A stretch of 33,992 bases of DNA from Arenicella sp. (GCA_023301745.1 JALZVW010000044.1:1-33992), one strand, 5' to 3'. Shown: positions 19,601 to 27,780, numbered from the stretch's first letter. Numbers and translations are program-made. Notes: generated by a model from the sequence alone, not told the origin.

Positions 19601-19635
19601 CATATATCGACAATTTCAATAGCATATATCGACAA
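19601..19635. promoter_or_regulatory. Candidate AraC-type operator: two identical 13-bp direct repeats
   Basis: CATATATCGACAA occurs at 19601-19613 and again at 19623-19635, identical and exactly 22 bp apart, about two helical turns. AraC-family proteins commonly bind direct repeats with such spacing. The pair sits between the regulator gene and the aminotransferase gene. Confidence 0.6.
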
Positions 19636-19688
19636 CTAAATTTTTGCACTTAACATTACTATCAACTTGCTTGATTGTTGGTGGGAGC

Positions 19689-19718
19689 TCAGTTCATATG
19701 GTTTGTACAATGAACTGA
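19689..19718. promoter_or_regulatory. Inverted repeat upstream of the aminotransferase
   Basis: TCAGTTCAT (19689-19697) and ATGAACTGA (19710-19718) are perfect 9-bp arms with a 12-nt centre, 83 nt before the chosen ATG at 19801. It may be an operator or a leader hairpin. Confidence 0.45.
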
Positions 19719-19800
19719 CATTTTGTTTGTCAAAAAGTTTTCGCGACCAGCGGTTAAGACGTTCGATTATCGTTTCAGCTCAAATAGGCCTTTAAAGAAG

Positions 19801-20952
19801 ATGGAAATTAGCGCACAGCTTGCGGGCATTAAACCGTCGTACATACGAGAGATTTTAGCCGCCACCCAAGCGCCTGGCATGTTGTCTTTGGCCGGCGGCT
19901 TGCCAGCCTCAGAGTTGCTTCCGGTTTCGCAGCTAATGCAAGCGATGGAGTCGCTAGCCCAGAGCCCTGAAGTGTTTCAATACGGCGAGACGACCGGCTA
20001 CGCACCACTGTTGGATTTTCTAAGTGCTAAGCATGGCTTACCGAGCGATAACGCCGCGATGGTGTGTACCGGCTCACAGCAAGCCATTGATCTGATTGCT
20101 CGGGCATACTTAAACCCTGGTGACACCGTTGCGATGGAAGCCCCGAGTTATTTAGGCGCATTGCAGGTGTTTGGATTGGCGCAAGCGAATATTCATTCCA
20201 TTGAGCAAACCAACGAGGGCCCTGATTTAAACCAGCTTGAGACCGCGTTCGCCACCGGCTCTATAAAGTTATTTTACGGTGTGCCTGATTTTCACAACCC
20301 CACGGGTGTCTGTTGGTCGTTGGCGGTGCGTAAAGCGGTGGCAGATTTGTGTAATCGCTACCAGGTAGCTTTTGTAGAAGATGTACCATACCGCGAATTA
20401 CGTTTTACTGGCACGGCGTTGCCATTAGTGTCATCGTTTAGCCCGAACAACGCATTTGTGATGCGATCGTTTTCTAAGGTTTCCTCACCTGGGTTGCGCC
20501 TAGGTATGGTGTCTGCTCCTAAAGAGTGGCTCGCGGCGCTAGTCAAAATCAAGCAAGCGTCTGACTTGCACACGGGCTTACCGATGCAAGCGGTATTGCT
20601 CTCGTTGTTGCGGTCTGAAGGCTTTCCAAAACACCTGGAAATGGTGCGTTCAAATTATAAACAGCGTTACCAGGTTTTATACCAAGCGCTAGAGCCTTTG
20701 TTTGGCGAGTATTGTGAATGTGACACAGTGGAAGGCGGCATGTTTGTTTGGCTAAAGTTGTTAAAATCTCAAGCAATGGATGTCACACGAACACTTTTGG
20801 AGCAAAATGTTGCGGTTGTTCCAGGCGATGTATTTTACAGCTCGGTTGATATCACTCGCCCGGCCTTACGCTTGAATTTCACGCACAGTAGCTTAGCGCA
20901 ACTAGAGGTCGCGGTTGCACGTTTGAGCGATGTGTTGCGAGCTCAGGTCTAG
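19801..20952 (+). CDS. PLP-dependent aminotransferase (class I/II, 2-aminoadipate/aromatic type)
   Basis: This is a fold-type I aminotransferase of 383 aa. Visible features are IREILAATQAPGMLSLAGGLPASELLP at the N-terminus, FQYGETTGYAPL, a cofactor-binding TGSQQAIDLIARAYL, PDFHNPTG with N166, VEDVPYREL with D194 and Y197, and SFSKVSSPGLRLG with the Schiff-base lysine K226. The family includes LysN-type 2-aminoadipate, branched-chain and aromatic aminotransferases, so the substrate is open. A longer frame begins at TTG 19723, but family members start about 12 residues before the IRE motif, which fits ATG 19801. It is divergent from an AraC/GyrI regulator that may control it. A role in tyrosine transamination is possible but not shown. 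Confidence 0.87.
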   Translation: MEISAQLAGIKPSYIREILAATQAPGMLSLAGGLPASELLPVSQLMQAMESLAQSPEVFQYGETTGYAPLLDFLSAKHGLPSDNAAMVCTGSQQAIDLIARAYLNPGDTVAMEAPSYLGALQVFGLAQANIHSIEQTNEGPDLNQLETAFATGSIKLFYGVPDFHNPTGVCWSLAVRKAVADLCNRYQVAFVEDVPYRELRFTGTALPLVSSFSPNNAFVMRSFSKVSSPGLRLGMVSAPKEWLAALVKIKQASDLHTGLPMQAVLLSLLRSEGFPKHLEMVRSNYKQRYQVLYQALEPLFGEYCECDTVEGGMFVWLKLLKSQAMDVTRTLLEQNVAVVPGDVFYSSVDITRPALRLNFTHSSLAQLEVAVARLSDVLRAQV

Positions 20953-20963
20953 GCGACTAGCGT

Positions 20964-20993
20964 CGAATTTAACCGCACTATGCGTTAAATTCG
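20964..20993. repeat. Hairpin after the aminotransferase gene
   Basis: CGAATTTAA (20964-20972) pairs with TTAAATTCG (20985-20993), and CGCA/TGCG extends the stem inside with one bulged C and a CTA loop. It begins 12 nt after the stop codon. There is no T-run after it, so it is an atypical terminator at best. Confidence 0.5.
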
Positions 20994-21050
20994 CAGCCTT
21001 AATTGCGCCGCTCAACGGCTAAGTTGACGATAGCTAGTTAGGCGATAAAT
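20994..21050 (+). repeat. Possible fifth copy of the structured element
   Basis: It begins CAGCCTTAATTGCG, contains GCCG-CTCAA-CGGC (21007-21019) followed by TAAG, and ends GGCGATAAAT. Ends and length (57 nt) match the atp copies; the second hairpin is weak. It would be the only copy here outside the atp operon. Confidence 0.35.
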
Positions 21051-21145
21051 ATAGAAATCGGCCTGTGTGGCCATGTTTATATCGAGGGTATCTAAATTAT
21101 TAGCCCTTTTTGTTTATGTGTGGCTGTTTAAAGTCACCAAATCAG

Positions 21146-21151
21146 TATAAT
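21146..21151 (+). promoter_or_regulatory. Probable -10 box of ppa
   Basis: A perfect TATAAT lies 40 nt before the ATG of ppa. No good -35 box is seen at 16-18 nt upstream. Confidence 0.45.
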
Positions 21152-21190
21152 ACAGCCACTTTTTCAAGACCAATATTCGGAGTGACCTAG

Positions 21191-21727
21191 ATGTCTCTAA
21201 ATAGTGTAGGCCCAGGTAAGTCGTTACCAGATGATGTAAATGTAGTAGTTGAGATACCTAGTTACGGCGACCCAATTAAGTATGAAGTTGATAAAGAAAC
21301 CGGTGCTATGTTCGTAGACCGTTTCATGTCTACGGCGATGCAATATCCGTGTAACTACGGCTATATTCCGCAAACCTTATCTGACGACGGTGACCCGGCT
21401 GATGTATTGGTTCTTGCTCCGTTTCCATTAGCAATAGGGTCTGTTGTTCGTTGTCGCCCAATCGGCGTATTGGATATGGACGATGAAGCCGGTGGCGATG
21501 CCAAAGTTTTGGCCGTTCCTGTTGAGAAGTTAACTAAGTATTATAACGATGTTCAATCTTTTACTGACGTGCCAAAAGAAATGTTAGATAAAATCTCACA
21601 CTTCTTTGAACACTATAAAGACCTTGAGAAAGGTAAATGGGTGAAGGTAAAAGGCTGGGGTGGCGTAGAAGAAGCTCGTAAAGAGATCATCGAATCCGCT
21701 GAGCGTTATCAAGCGACCTTGAAGTAA
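21191..21727 (+). CDS. ppa: Inorganic pyrophosphatase (family I)
   Basis: Ppa hydrolyses pyrophosphate to two phosphates in the cytoplasm and so pulls biosynthetic reactions forward. The protein has 178 aa (E. coli 176). Conserved parts are [52 protein letters not shown] with the metal-binding signature (D66, D68, D71), and D98/D103 in [21 protein letters not shown] upstream supports the ATG at 21191. An intrinsic terminator follows 23 nt after the stop codon, so it is a single-gene unit. Confidence 0.97.
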   Translation: MSLNSVGPGKSLPDDVNVVVEIPSYGDPIKYEVDKETGAMFVDRFMSTAMQYPCNYGYIPQTLSDDGDPADVLVLAPFPLAIGSVVRCRPIGVLDMDDEAGGDAKVLAVPVEKLTKYYNDVQSFTDVPKEMLDKISHFFEHYKDLEKGKWVKVKGWGGVEEARKEIIESAERYQATLK

Positions 21728-21749
21728 GCGTTTGCTCTATGTTTGAATT

Positions 21750-21780
21750 AAAAAAGCCTGACATTAAGTCAGGCTTTTTT
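21750..21780. terminator. Bidirectional terminator between ppa and the phenylalanine hydroxylase gene
   Basis: GCCTGAC (21756-21762) pairs with GTCAGGC (21768-21774), with an A-run before and six T after. It can end the plus-strand ppa transcript and the minus-strand tyrosine operon. Confidence 0.9.
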
Positions 21781-21813
21781 ATTGGTGCTTTGGATTAAAG
21801 GCGGCGCCCCAAA

Positions 21814-23544
21814 TTAGTCGAGCCCCAAACGTTTGAGCCCCTGCAAAATCAAATCGGCACTTTCCCCAGTTTCATTCATTAATTTATCAAGCAATGATGC
21901 CTGAATGTCAGCGCCAAGTTTATGTGCCATGGCCAGCTCCAGTGCTTCAAACACGATTAGCCAATCAATGTCATCTTGCTGGATCAGGCGGTTGACCAAC
22001 GCAGTCGGATCCTTATCTCCATCGCGCGTATCGCGTAGTTCCGAATAAAATGTAAACAGAGCTCGCTCTTCAGCACGAAGGCTTACATCAGTATGTGCGC
22101 TTAGCGAGGGCGTTTCGTAAATTGGGTATGCATCTTGATCGGCCGAGCCGCCACTGACCGATATTACCGAGTCGCCAACGGCCATGTCGAAGATACCCCA
22201 GCTTGGGTCGAATAGTATATTTCCATCGACATCGTTTACCGTGCACTTGTCAAAACTTAGAAGAATATTAGTTTGCCCACGGCGTAACAAATTGATCAAG
22301 GTTCCTTGCACCGTGATACCCGATAAAAATCGCAGTGTCGCCGGTTTACCAATTCTAATTCCATGACGTTTTAACTCGTCTACGCTGTAGCGCGATAAGC
22401 ATCGTTCGACACCAACTAGTCTTCCAATCGGCGAGCCAAAACCTTCACCATGGTAGTCAATTCCATGGCCTTCAAGCTCGGTGCCGTTCAAGGCAAGTTG
22501 GGTTGGCCCTTGAGTATTAACATAGATCGCATTGCCGACGGCATCGCATAGTACTCGGCTGATCTTTCCTGCAACCTGTAAGCCTGAATTCATGGTGAAA
22601 GTGACAACAGACTCGGCTTCTTGTGCTTTTATTAATGATGACGAACCACCAGCATTACAGCACATATGCCGCCCGTATTCTTCTAGCACATGGCTCAAAT
22701 GCCGACACGACTGGGTAACGAATAGCTGTGGTTGTTGGGCGGTAATGTCGTAGGCTGTGTTAATTGAATTGATGGTCAGTACTTTCTTGTTGACCAGTGA
22801 ATCGTCTAAGCAGCTCTGGCTTTCCGATAGAGATGACAACAAGCCAGCACCGAAGATTCGATAATTTTCAACCTCGCCGACTAAACCATATTCAACCGTC
22901 CACCAGTGTAGCCTGGCCAATAGGTTTGCTTCAGAGGGCACCACTTTGGTGTTTTGTAGTTCTTCTACCGCTTGTTCGGCTTGTTTAATCTGTTCAAGAC
23001 TAGACTCGGTATTTTCTTTTACGATGGAGAGTTCACGAACTGCTTCATAGTGATTCATGTCGTGTTGGTTAGCGATCGCTCGCATTCCTAACTCACCAAA
23101 ACGCTGCAAAAATTCGGCGTAATCAATGTCAATCAAAAAGGGTGCATGCCCCGCGGATTCGTGAATGATGTCCGGTGCCGGGGTGTACAGCATGTGCTCG
23201 AAAGAGCGAATATTGACCGCGATTGCTAATACCCTAATCGCTTGAAATTCCATAAAAACAGCAGGAGGCAAAAAACCATCGACCGCGACAGCACGCCAGC
23301 CAAGCTTGTTGAGCCGTTGGTTTATATCTTCCAAACGAGGAATTTCTTCGAAGCCAATACCGGTTTTTTCTAAGCCTTCAAAATAGGTATCGTGAGCCGC
23401 GTCTTTCAAACTATAAGCCAATTGATGAATTAGAAAGCGCCAGATAGCGTGATCACGTGGGGTGTAGTTAGTATAGTCTTGCGTCGCGACAAACGGTTGT
23501 AGGTGCGGCGGCAGGCTCTGGATGACGTCTAGTTGGCTTTGCAC
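21814..23544 (-). CDS. phhA: Aromatic amino acid hydroxylase (phenylalanine 4-monooxygenase), long form
   Basis: The enzyme converts Phe to Tyr using O2, iron and a pterin. The catalytic domain is clear in residues 20-245: YTPRDHAIWRFL, PDIIHESAGHAPFL with iron ligands H128 and H133, and HWWTVEYGLVG with the third ligand E218. At 576 aa it is about twice the usual bacterial enzyme (about 260-300 aa): the extra C-terminal 330 residues look beta-rich and have no domain I recognise. A helical insert rich in Glu and Gln lies at about 172-205. The start is GTG at 23544, with no strong Shine-Dalgarno sequence. It is the last gene of the tyrosine-catabolic operon. Confidence 0.88.
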   Translation of the reverse strand: MQSQLDVIQSLPPHLQPFVATQDYTNYTPRDHAIWRFLIHQLAYSLKDAAHDTYFEGLEKTGIGFEEIPRLEDINQRLNKLGWRAVAVDGFLPPAVFMEFQAIRVLAIAVNIRSFEHMLYTPAPDIIHESAGHAPFLIDIDYAEFLQRFGELGMRAIANQHDMNHYEAVRELSIVKENTESSLEQIKQAEQAVEELQNTKVVPSEANLLARLHWWTVEYGLVGEVENYRIFGAGLLSSLSESQSCLDDSLVNKKVLTINSINTAYDITAQQPQLFVTQSCRHLSHVLEEYGRHMCCNAGGSSSLIKAQEAESVVTFTMNSGLQVAGKISRVLCDAVGNAIYVNTQGPTQLALNGTELEGHGIDYHGEGFGSPIGRLVGVERCLSRYSVDELKRHGIRIGKPATLRFLSGITVQGTLINLLRRGQTNILLSFDKCTVNDVDGNILFDPSWGIFDMAVGDSVISVSGGSADQDAYPIYETPSLSAHTDVSLRAEERALFTFYSELRDTRDGDKDPTALVNRLIQQDDIDWLIVFEALELAMAHKLGADIQASLLDKLMNETGESADLILQGLKRLGLD

Positions 23545-23593
23545 GGATTCTGTATCAGTTTAAGGGTTATGGGCGGTATAGAAAGTTCGAATG

Positions 23594-24226
23594 CTATTGG
23601 GCATCGGTTTGTTGTTCTGGCGCGGCTTTAGCGAATGCGGGTAGCTTCAAGCAGTCTTGATTTACCCGATTGATGGTCGGATAATTTTCCATTGGGCAAT
23701 CAAAGCGATGCGCATTATAGACTTGCGGTATAAGACAAACATCGGCGACGCTAAGATCGTCTCCAGCACAAAAATTACCCGCACTTTGCGCTAAGCGTTT
23801 TTCTAGCGCGCTAAACCCAACGGCGATCCAATGGCGGTACCATTGTAATTTGTTATCGTCGCCAACGCCCATTTCATTGCCTAAATATTTTTGCACCCGT
23901 AGATTATTCAACGGGTGGATGTCGCTAACAATGGTCTGTGCCAGCGCTCTTACATAGGCCCTTTGAACGAGATTTTCAGGCAGCAAGTGGGTCTGCGGAT
24001 AAGCCTCTTCTAGATACTCAAGAATGGCCATAGATTGAGTAAGATAGTCGTCGCCAACTTGTAAGACTGGCAGTAAGCCATCTGGGTTTAGTGCTAAAAA
24101 CTCAGTTGATTTTTGCTCACCAGTGAATAAATTTAATGGCAAAAGCTCATGTTCAATACCCTTAAGGTTTAACGCTATGCGAACTCGATAAGCCGCCGTG
24201 CTACGAAAATAGGTGCTTAACTTCAT
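23594..24226 (-). CDS. maiA: Maleylacetoacetate isomerase (zeta-class GST)
   Basis: The enzyme isomerises maleylacetoacetate to fumarylacetoacetate with glutathione. From ATG 24226 the protein has 210 aa and begins MKLSTYFRSTAAYRVRIALNLKGI, the zeta-GST motif (usual form SSCS/SSA near residue 9-12). The C-terminal helical domain carries QTIVSDIHPLNNLRVQKYLG and FCAGDDLSVADVCLIPQVYNA. A longer frame from 24286 would overlap the upstream VOC gene; the chosen start lies 4 nt after its stop codon, consistent with translational coupling. Next step in the pathway is FahA, encoded in the same operon. Confidence 0.93.
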   Translation of the reverse strand: MKLSTYFRSTAAYRVRIALNLKGIEHELLPLNLFTGEQKSTEFLALNPDGLLPVLQVGDDYLTQSMAILEYLEEAYPQTHLLPENLVQRAYVRALAQTIVSDIHPLNNLRVQKYLGNEMGVGDDNKLQWYRHWIAVGFSALEKRLAQSAGNFCAGDDLSVADVCLIPQVYNAHRFDCPMENYPTINRVNQDCLKLPAFAKAAPEQQTDAQ

Positions 24227-24230
24227 GCCG

Positions 24231-24776
24231 CTAATCCGCTGCTTCAGAGTCGGTCTTATGAAGCCATGCCGCGTGTTTAGGGGCACGTTTGGTTTTTGAC
24301 CACTCGTCGAGCATCTCCCATTTGACGCTATCTAAACGGTTGAGTTTGGCTTTTTCTGCGGCATCAGGCGCAGCTAATTCAAGGCGGTGACCGTTGGGGT
24401 CAAAGAAATAGATCGAATGAAAGACCGAGTGATTGGTGACACCGAGTACCTCTACGCCGTTACCCTCTAGGTGGGCTTTATATTCCAATAAGGTCGCCAT
24501 GTCTTTTACTTTAAAGGCGATGTGTTGCACCCATTCTGGGGTATTTTCGTCACGCCCCATTGTCGGTTTGGTTGGCAGCTCAAAGAACGCTAGAACATTA
24601 CCCTGCCCGGCATCCAAAAACACATGCATATAAGGGTCAGGTTCTTTGGTTGACGGCACTTCGTCTTCGGCGATGGCGAGCACGAAGTCCATTTTTAAAT
24701 TTTCGACATACCATTCAACTGTCTCTTTGGCGTCATGGCATCGATACGCTACGTGATGAATTTTTTCGATTTTCAT
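24231..24776 (-). CDS. VOC-fold metalloprotein (glyoxalase/dioxygenase superfamily) in the tyrosine operon
   Basis: The 181-aa protein has the paired beta-alpha-beta-beta-beta modules of the vicinal-oxygen-chelate fold. The four expected metal ligands are present: H8 (KIHHVAYRC), E66 (LAFFELP), H85 (EWVQHIAFKV) and E133 (HRLELAAP). The set H/E/H/E matches glyoxalase-type isomerases, whereas extradiol dioxygenases of this fold usually use His-His-Glu. It lies between fahA and maiA, 14 and 4 nt away, so it is co-transcribed with them. Its reaction is unknown. I considered whether it replaces the absent homogentisate dioxygenase, but nothing in the sequence shows that. Confidence 0.8.
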   Translation of the reverse strand: MKIEKIHHVAYRCHDAKETVEWYVENLKMDFVLAIAEDEVPSTKEPDPYMHVFLDAGQGNVLAFFELPTKPTMGRDENTPEWVQHIAFKVKDMATLLEYKAHLEGNGVEVLGVTNHSVFHSIYFFDPNGHRLELAAPDAAEKAKLNRLDSVKWEMLDEWSKTKRAPKHAAWLHKTDSEAAD

Positions 24777-24790
24777 AAGCTAAACTCCGG

Positions 24791-26113
24791 CTACTCGATT
24801 TCAAGCGCTGGCAGCACAGTGGCCGCGGCATGGCCAAAGCCTATACGAGGTGCCGTTTCAGAATCGCACCAGCCGGTCAGTGTCACTGTGTCGCCGTCTT
24901 CTAAGAAAGTGCGTTGTTCGCCGTTACTCAAGTTGATCGGGTTTTTACCGCCTTGGGTCGCTTCTAACAAGGCGCCAACACTCTCGGCCGTGGTGCCAGA
25001 TTGAGTGCCGCTGCCCAAGAAGTCGCCAGGCTTTAAGTTGCAGCCGTTCACCGAGTGGTGCGCCACCATTTGTGCGACGGTCCAATACGACTGATTAAAA
25101 TTGCTCAAGGCTACTCGTTCGGCGGCGTGGCCATCGGCTTTCATCTTTGCTGTTTGCAGTAACACTTCTAGATGCATATCAACCGCGCCGACGTTACGAT
25201 TATCGTGCGACTCCAAATACGGTAAGGGTTGTGGGTGGTCGCTTGGGCGTGACCATGCTTCTCGATACGGCGCTAGAGCTTCCATGGTAACAATCCATGG
25301 AGACACGGTTGAGGCAAAGCTTTTTGATAGAAACGGGCCAAGCGGTTGGTATTCCCAAGCTTGGATATCGCGTGCAGACCAATCGTTGAACATGCACAGA
25401 CCAAACACATGGTCTTCGGCTTGATTGATACCGATTGGGTGACCCATGGCATTGCCCTTGCCGATATAAATACCCACTTCTAACTCGTAGTCTAATCGCT
25501 TACAGGGTGCTAATACTGGAGTGTCGGAGTCAGGCGCTTTGAGTTGGCCGTGCGGTCTATGAAAACCGTGGCCTGATACTTCTATCGATGAGCTTCGGCC
25601 ATGGTATCCAATCGGTATCCACTGGTAGTTTGGCAACAGAGGGTTATCGGGTCGGAACAGTTTGCCAACGTTTGTCGCATGATTTATCGAGGTGTAAAAA
25701 TCCGTGTAATCGCCAATTCGGGCAGGCACTTTATACTCGGCCTGAGTCTGTGGTACCAAACAGTTCTCTAATAGCGCTTGCGAGGGTGACCCTTCTCTCA
25801 AAGCCTGAGACAATTCAAGTCTCAGCTCTGACCAAGCACCTTTGCCCATGCCCATAAACTTATTGAGCTTCGACTTATTCAGTGTTCTTAGCATCGGTGT
25901 AAGCGACATACTAAAAACGCCAGCTTTGTGAGCGGCTGGCAAATCGACGATGTGCTCCCCAATCGCAACCCCTGCGCGAAACTTCTCATTGCGGCCATGG
26001 CGTCTAAATATCGAAAATGGCAGATTTTGAATCGGAAAATCAGTCTGCTGGTTGTTGGCCGATGCCACCCAACTGCGTAACTCCGGTTGATGCGTTTCGT
26101 TTAATTGAGTCAT
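24791..26113 (-). CDS. fahA: Fumarylacetoacetase
   Basis: The enzyme cleaves fumarylacetoacetate to fumarate and acetoacetate, the last step of tyrosine breakdown. The 440-aa two-domain protein has an N-terminal SH3-like domain (about 1-125) and the catalytic fold. Residues equivalent to mouse FAH are visible: metal ligands D138 (DYTDFY), E210 and E212 (DYELEVGIY) and D244 (FNDWSARDIQ), catalytic H145 (INHATNVG) and K264 (LSKSF). WIPIGYHGRSSSIEVSG is a further signature. It is cytoplasmic. It follows hppD by 37 nt. Confidence 0.96.
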   Translation of the reverse strand: MTQLNETHQPELRSWVASANNQQTDFPIQNLPFSIFRRHGRNEKFRAGVAIGEHIVDLPAAHKAGVFSMSLTPMLRTLNKSKLNKFMGMGKGAWSELRLELSQALREGSPSQALLENCLVPQTQAEYKVPARIGDYTDFYTSINHATNVGKLFRPDNPLLPNYQWIPIGYHGRSSSIEVSGHGFHRPHGQLKAPDSDTPVLAPCKRLDYELEVGIYIGKGNAMGHPIGINQAEDHVFGLCMFNDWSARDIQAWEYQPLGPFLSKSFASTVSPWIVTMEALAPYREAWSRPSDHPQPLPYLESHDNRNVGAVDMHLEVLLQTAKMKADGHAAERVALSNFNQSYWTVAQMVAHHSVNGCNLKPGDFLGSGTQSGTTAESVGALLEATQGGKNPINLSNGEQRTFLEDGDTVTLTGWCDSETAPRIGFGHAAATVLPALEIE

Positions 26114-26150
26114 GAGTTTCTCGTTTAACTAATCATTTTAAAATGGTTGG

Positions 26151-27227
26151 TTATTTGCCGCTGATTACGCCGCGTTCAATCTGGTCTCGCTCGATTGATT
26201 CGAATAAGGCCTTAAAATTACCTTCACCAAAGCCGTCGTCTTTCTTACGTTGAATAAACTCGAAAAACACGGGGCCAATTAAAGTGTCAGAAAAAATTTG
26301 TAATAACAAACGTGGGTCGCCATCTTCGGTGCTGCCATCTAATAAAATACCGCGCGACTGAAGCTCTTCAAGTGGCTCGCCATGGTTTGGCAAACGCTCT
26401 TCGAGCATCGAGTAATAGGTGTCAGGTGGCGCGCTCATAAAGGGCATGCCGCGTGCTTTAAGCTTGTCCCAACACTCGATTAAGTTATCGCAAGAGAAGG
26501 CAATGTGTTGAATGCCTTCGCCGTTATAGGCCATTAAAAATTCTTCAATTTGGCCGGTTTCTTTCGACGCTTCTTCGTTCAAAGGTATTCGAATAAGGCC
26601 ATCCGGCGCACTCAGTGCTTTAGAGGTCAAGCCAGTGTACTCGCCCTTAATGTCGAAAAAACGAATCTCTCTAAAGTTAAATAAACGTTCGTAGAAGTCA
26701 GCCCAGTATTGCATGCGGCCACGGTACACATTGTGAGTTAAGTGATCGATGACATCAAAACCACAGCCTTCAGGCTTGCGGTCAACACCGTCGATAAACT
26801 CGAAATCTATATCGTAAATCGACGTGCCTTCTTCAAAACGGTCAATCAAATACAAAGGAGCGCCGCCAATACCTTTAATGGCTGGCAGGCGTAATTCCAT
26901 TGGGCCGACCGGAATATCGACTGGCTGAGCACCGAGTTCAAGTGCGCGCTCGTAGGCCGCTTGAGAGTTTTTAACTCGAAACGCCATGCCGCAGGCCGAG
27001 GGGCCATGCTCTTGAGCAAAGTAGTAGGCGTTACTCGCTGGCTCGTAGTTGATTAGTAAGTTAATGCCACCTTGACGATATAAGTGAACATTTTTTGAGC
27101 GATGCTCGGCTACTTTAGTGAAGCCCGACATTTCAAAAATAGGCTCTAAGACACCCGGTGTGTTCGACGCGAATTCAATGAATTCAAAGCCACATAACCC
27201 CATTGGGTTTTCAAATAAATCAGACAT
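26151..27227 (-). CDS. hppD: 4-hydroxyphenylpyruvate dioxygenase
   Basis: The enzyme converts 4-hydroxyphenylpyruvate to homogentisate with O2 and Fe(II). The 358-aa protein is of the usual bacterial length. The iron ligands are H162 (VIDHLTHNV), H241 (GIQHIAFSC) and E323 (VFFEFIQR), corresponding to H161, H240 and E322 in the Pseudomonas enzyme. The C-terminal [18 protein letters not shown] is the family tail that closes the active site. It is the first gene of the catabolic operon, reading away from the MarR gene, with repeated TAGTTG motifs between the two. Confidence 0.97.
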   Translation of the reverse strand: MSDLFENPMGLCGFEFIEFASNTPGVLEPIFEMSGFTKVAEHRSKNVHLYRQGGINLLINYEPASNAYYFAQEHGPSACGMAFRVKNSQAAYERALELGAQPVDIPVGPMELRLPAIKGIGGAPLYLIDRFEEGTSIYDIDFEFIDGVDRKPEGCGFDVIDHLTHNVYRGRMQYWADFYERLFNFREIRFFDIKGEYTGLTSKALSAPDGLIRIPLNEEASKETGQIEEFLMAYNGEGIQHIAFSCDNLIECWDKLKARGMPFMSAPPDTYYSMLEERLPNHGEPLEELQSRGILLDGSTEDGDPRLLLQIFSDTLIGPVFFEFIQRKKDDGFGEGNFKALFESIERDQIERGVISGK

Positions 27228-27241
27228 TAGGCGCTCACAAA

Positions 27242-27270
27242 AGAATAGTTTAATATAGTTGCAATAACAA
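27242..27270 (-). promoter_or_regulatory. Probable promoter of the hppD operon
   Basis: On the minus strand TTGTTA (27265-27270) and TATTCT (27242-27247) are 17 nt apart. The spacer contains a TTGCAACTATA motif that matches the repeated operator-like sequence. The leader would be short (about 8-10 nt). Confidence 0.45.
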
Positions 27271-27294
27271 CAAATATAGTTGTAGTTGCAACTA
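27254..27294. promoter_or_regulatory. Candidate MarR operator region
   Basis: The perfect palindrome TAGTTGCAACTA (27283-27294) lies just before the MarR gene. Related sequences ATATAGTTGCAA (27254-27264) and ATATAGTTGTA (27274-27284) are spaced 20 bp apart. The array covers the hppD promoter, as expected for a MarR-type repressor that also controls itself. Confidence 0.6.
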
Positions 27295-27303
27295 AATGCA
27301 AAT

Positions 27304-27780
27304 ATGAATCAAAAATCCTCTAAACACCCGTCAGTGTTGACACTCGAGCGCTTTTTACCTTATCGCTTATCGATACTGTCTAATCGTATTAGTGAGATCA
27401 TCGCCAAAACATATCGCGACAAATTCGCTTTATCGATCACCGAATGGCGAATTATGGCGGTATTAGGAGAGTATCCTGGTGCCTCGGCGGATGAAGTGTC
27501 AGTTAAGATTCAAATCGAAAAATCGATCGTTAGCCGAGCGCTGCAAAAACTGTTAGCGCGGCACTTAGTGAGCCGCGAAGTAGACGACGCTGATCGCCGG
27601 CGCCAGAATCTAACCTTGACCCAAACTGGCTTAGAAATCTACCAACAGGTTGTGCCGGTCTCTTATGACTACGAAGATCAGCTGCAAGAGTGTTTTAGTA
27701 AAAAAGAGCGTGATCTTTTCAACGGTTTGATCGACCGCTTATATGCACATTCTGAAAGCATTGCCCTAAAGACCTCGTAA
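27304..27780 (+). CDS. MarR-family transcriptional regulator of the tyrosine-catabolic operon
   Basis: The 158-aa winged-helix protein has the family pattern: a dimerising N-terminal helix ([24 protein letters not shown]), the DNA-binding block [48 protein letters not shown], and the wing [20 protein letters not shown] 27304 was chosen; an in-frame TTG at 27286 lies within the operator palindrome and is unlikely. No clear Shine-Dalgarno sequence precedes the ATG. Divergence from hppD and the shared palindrome suggest that it represses the operon and responds to a pathway intermediate, as HmgR-like regulators do; the ligand is inference. Confidence 0.88.
   Translation: MNQKSSKHPSVLTLERFLPYRLSILSNRISEIIAKTYRDKFALSITEWRIMAVLGEYPGASADEVSVKIQIEKSIVSRALQKLLARHLVSREVDDADRRRQNLTLTQTGLEIYQQVVPVSYDYEDQLQECFSKKERDLFNGLIDRLYAHSESIALKTS

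Noticed and set aside
19723-19800. TTG start extending the aminotransferase by 26 residues
   Set aside because: Family members start about 12 residues before the IRE motif, which fits ATG 19801; the extension has no ribosome-binding site.
24227-24286. Longer maiA frame with 20 extra residues
   Set aside because: It would overlap the end of the VOC gene, and the zeta-GST fold starts at MKLSTYF.
27286-27303. TTG start for the MarR gene
   Set aside because: It lies within the operator palindrome and adds six residues with no family support.
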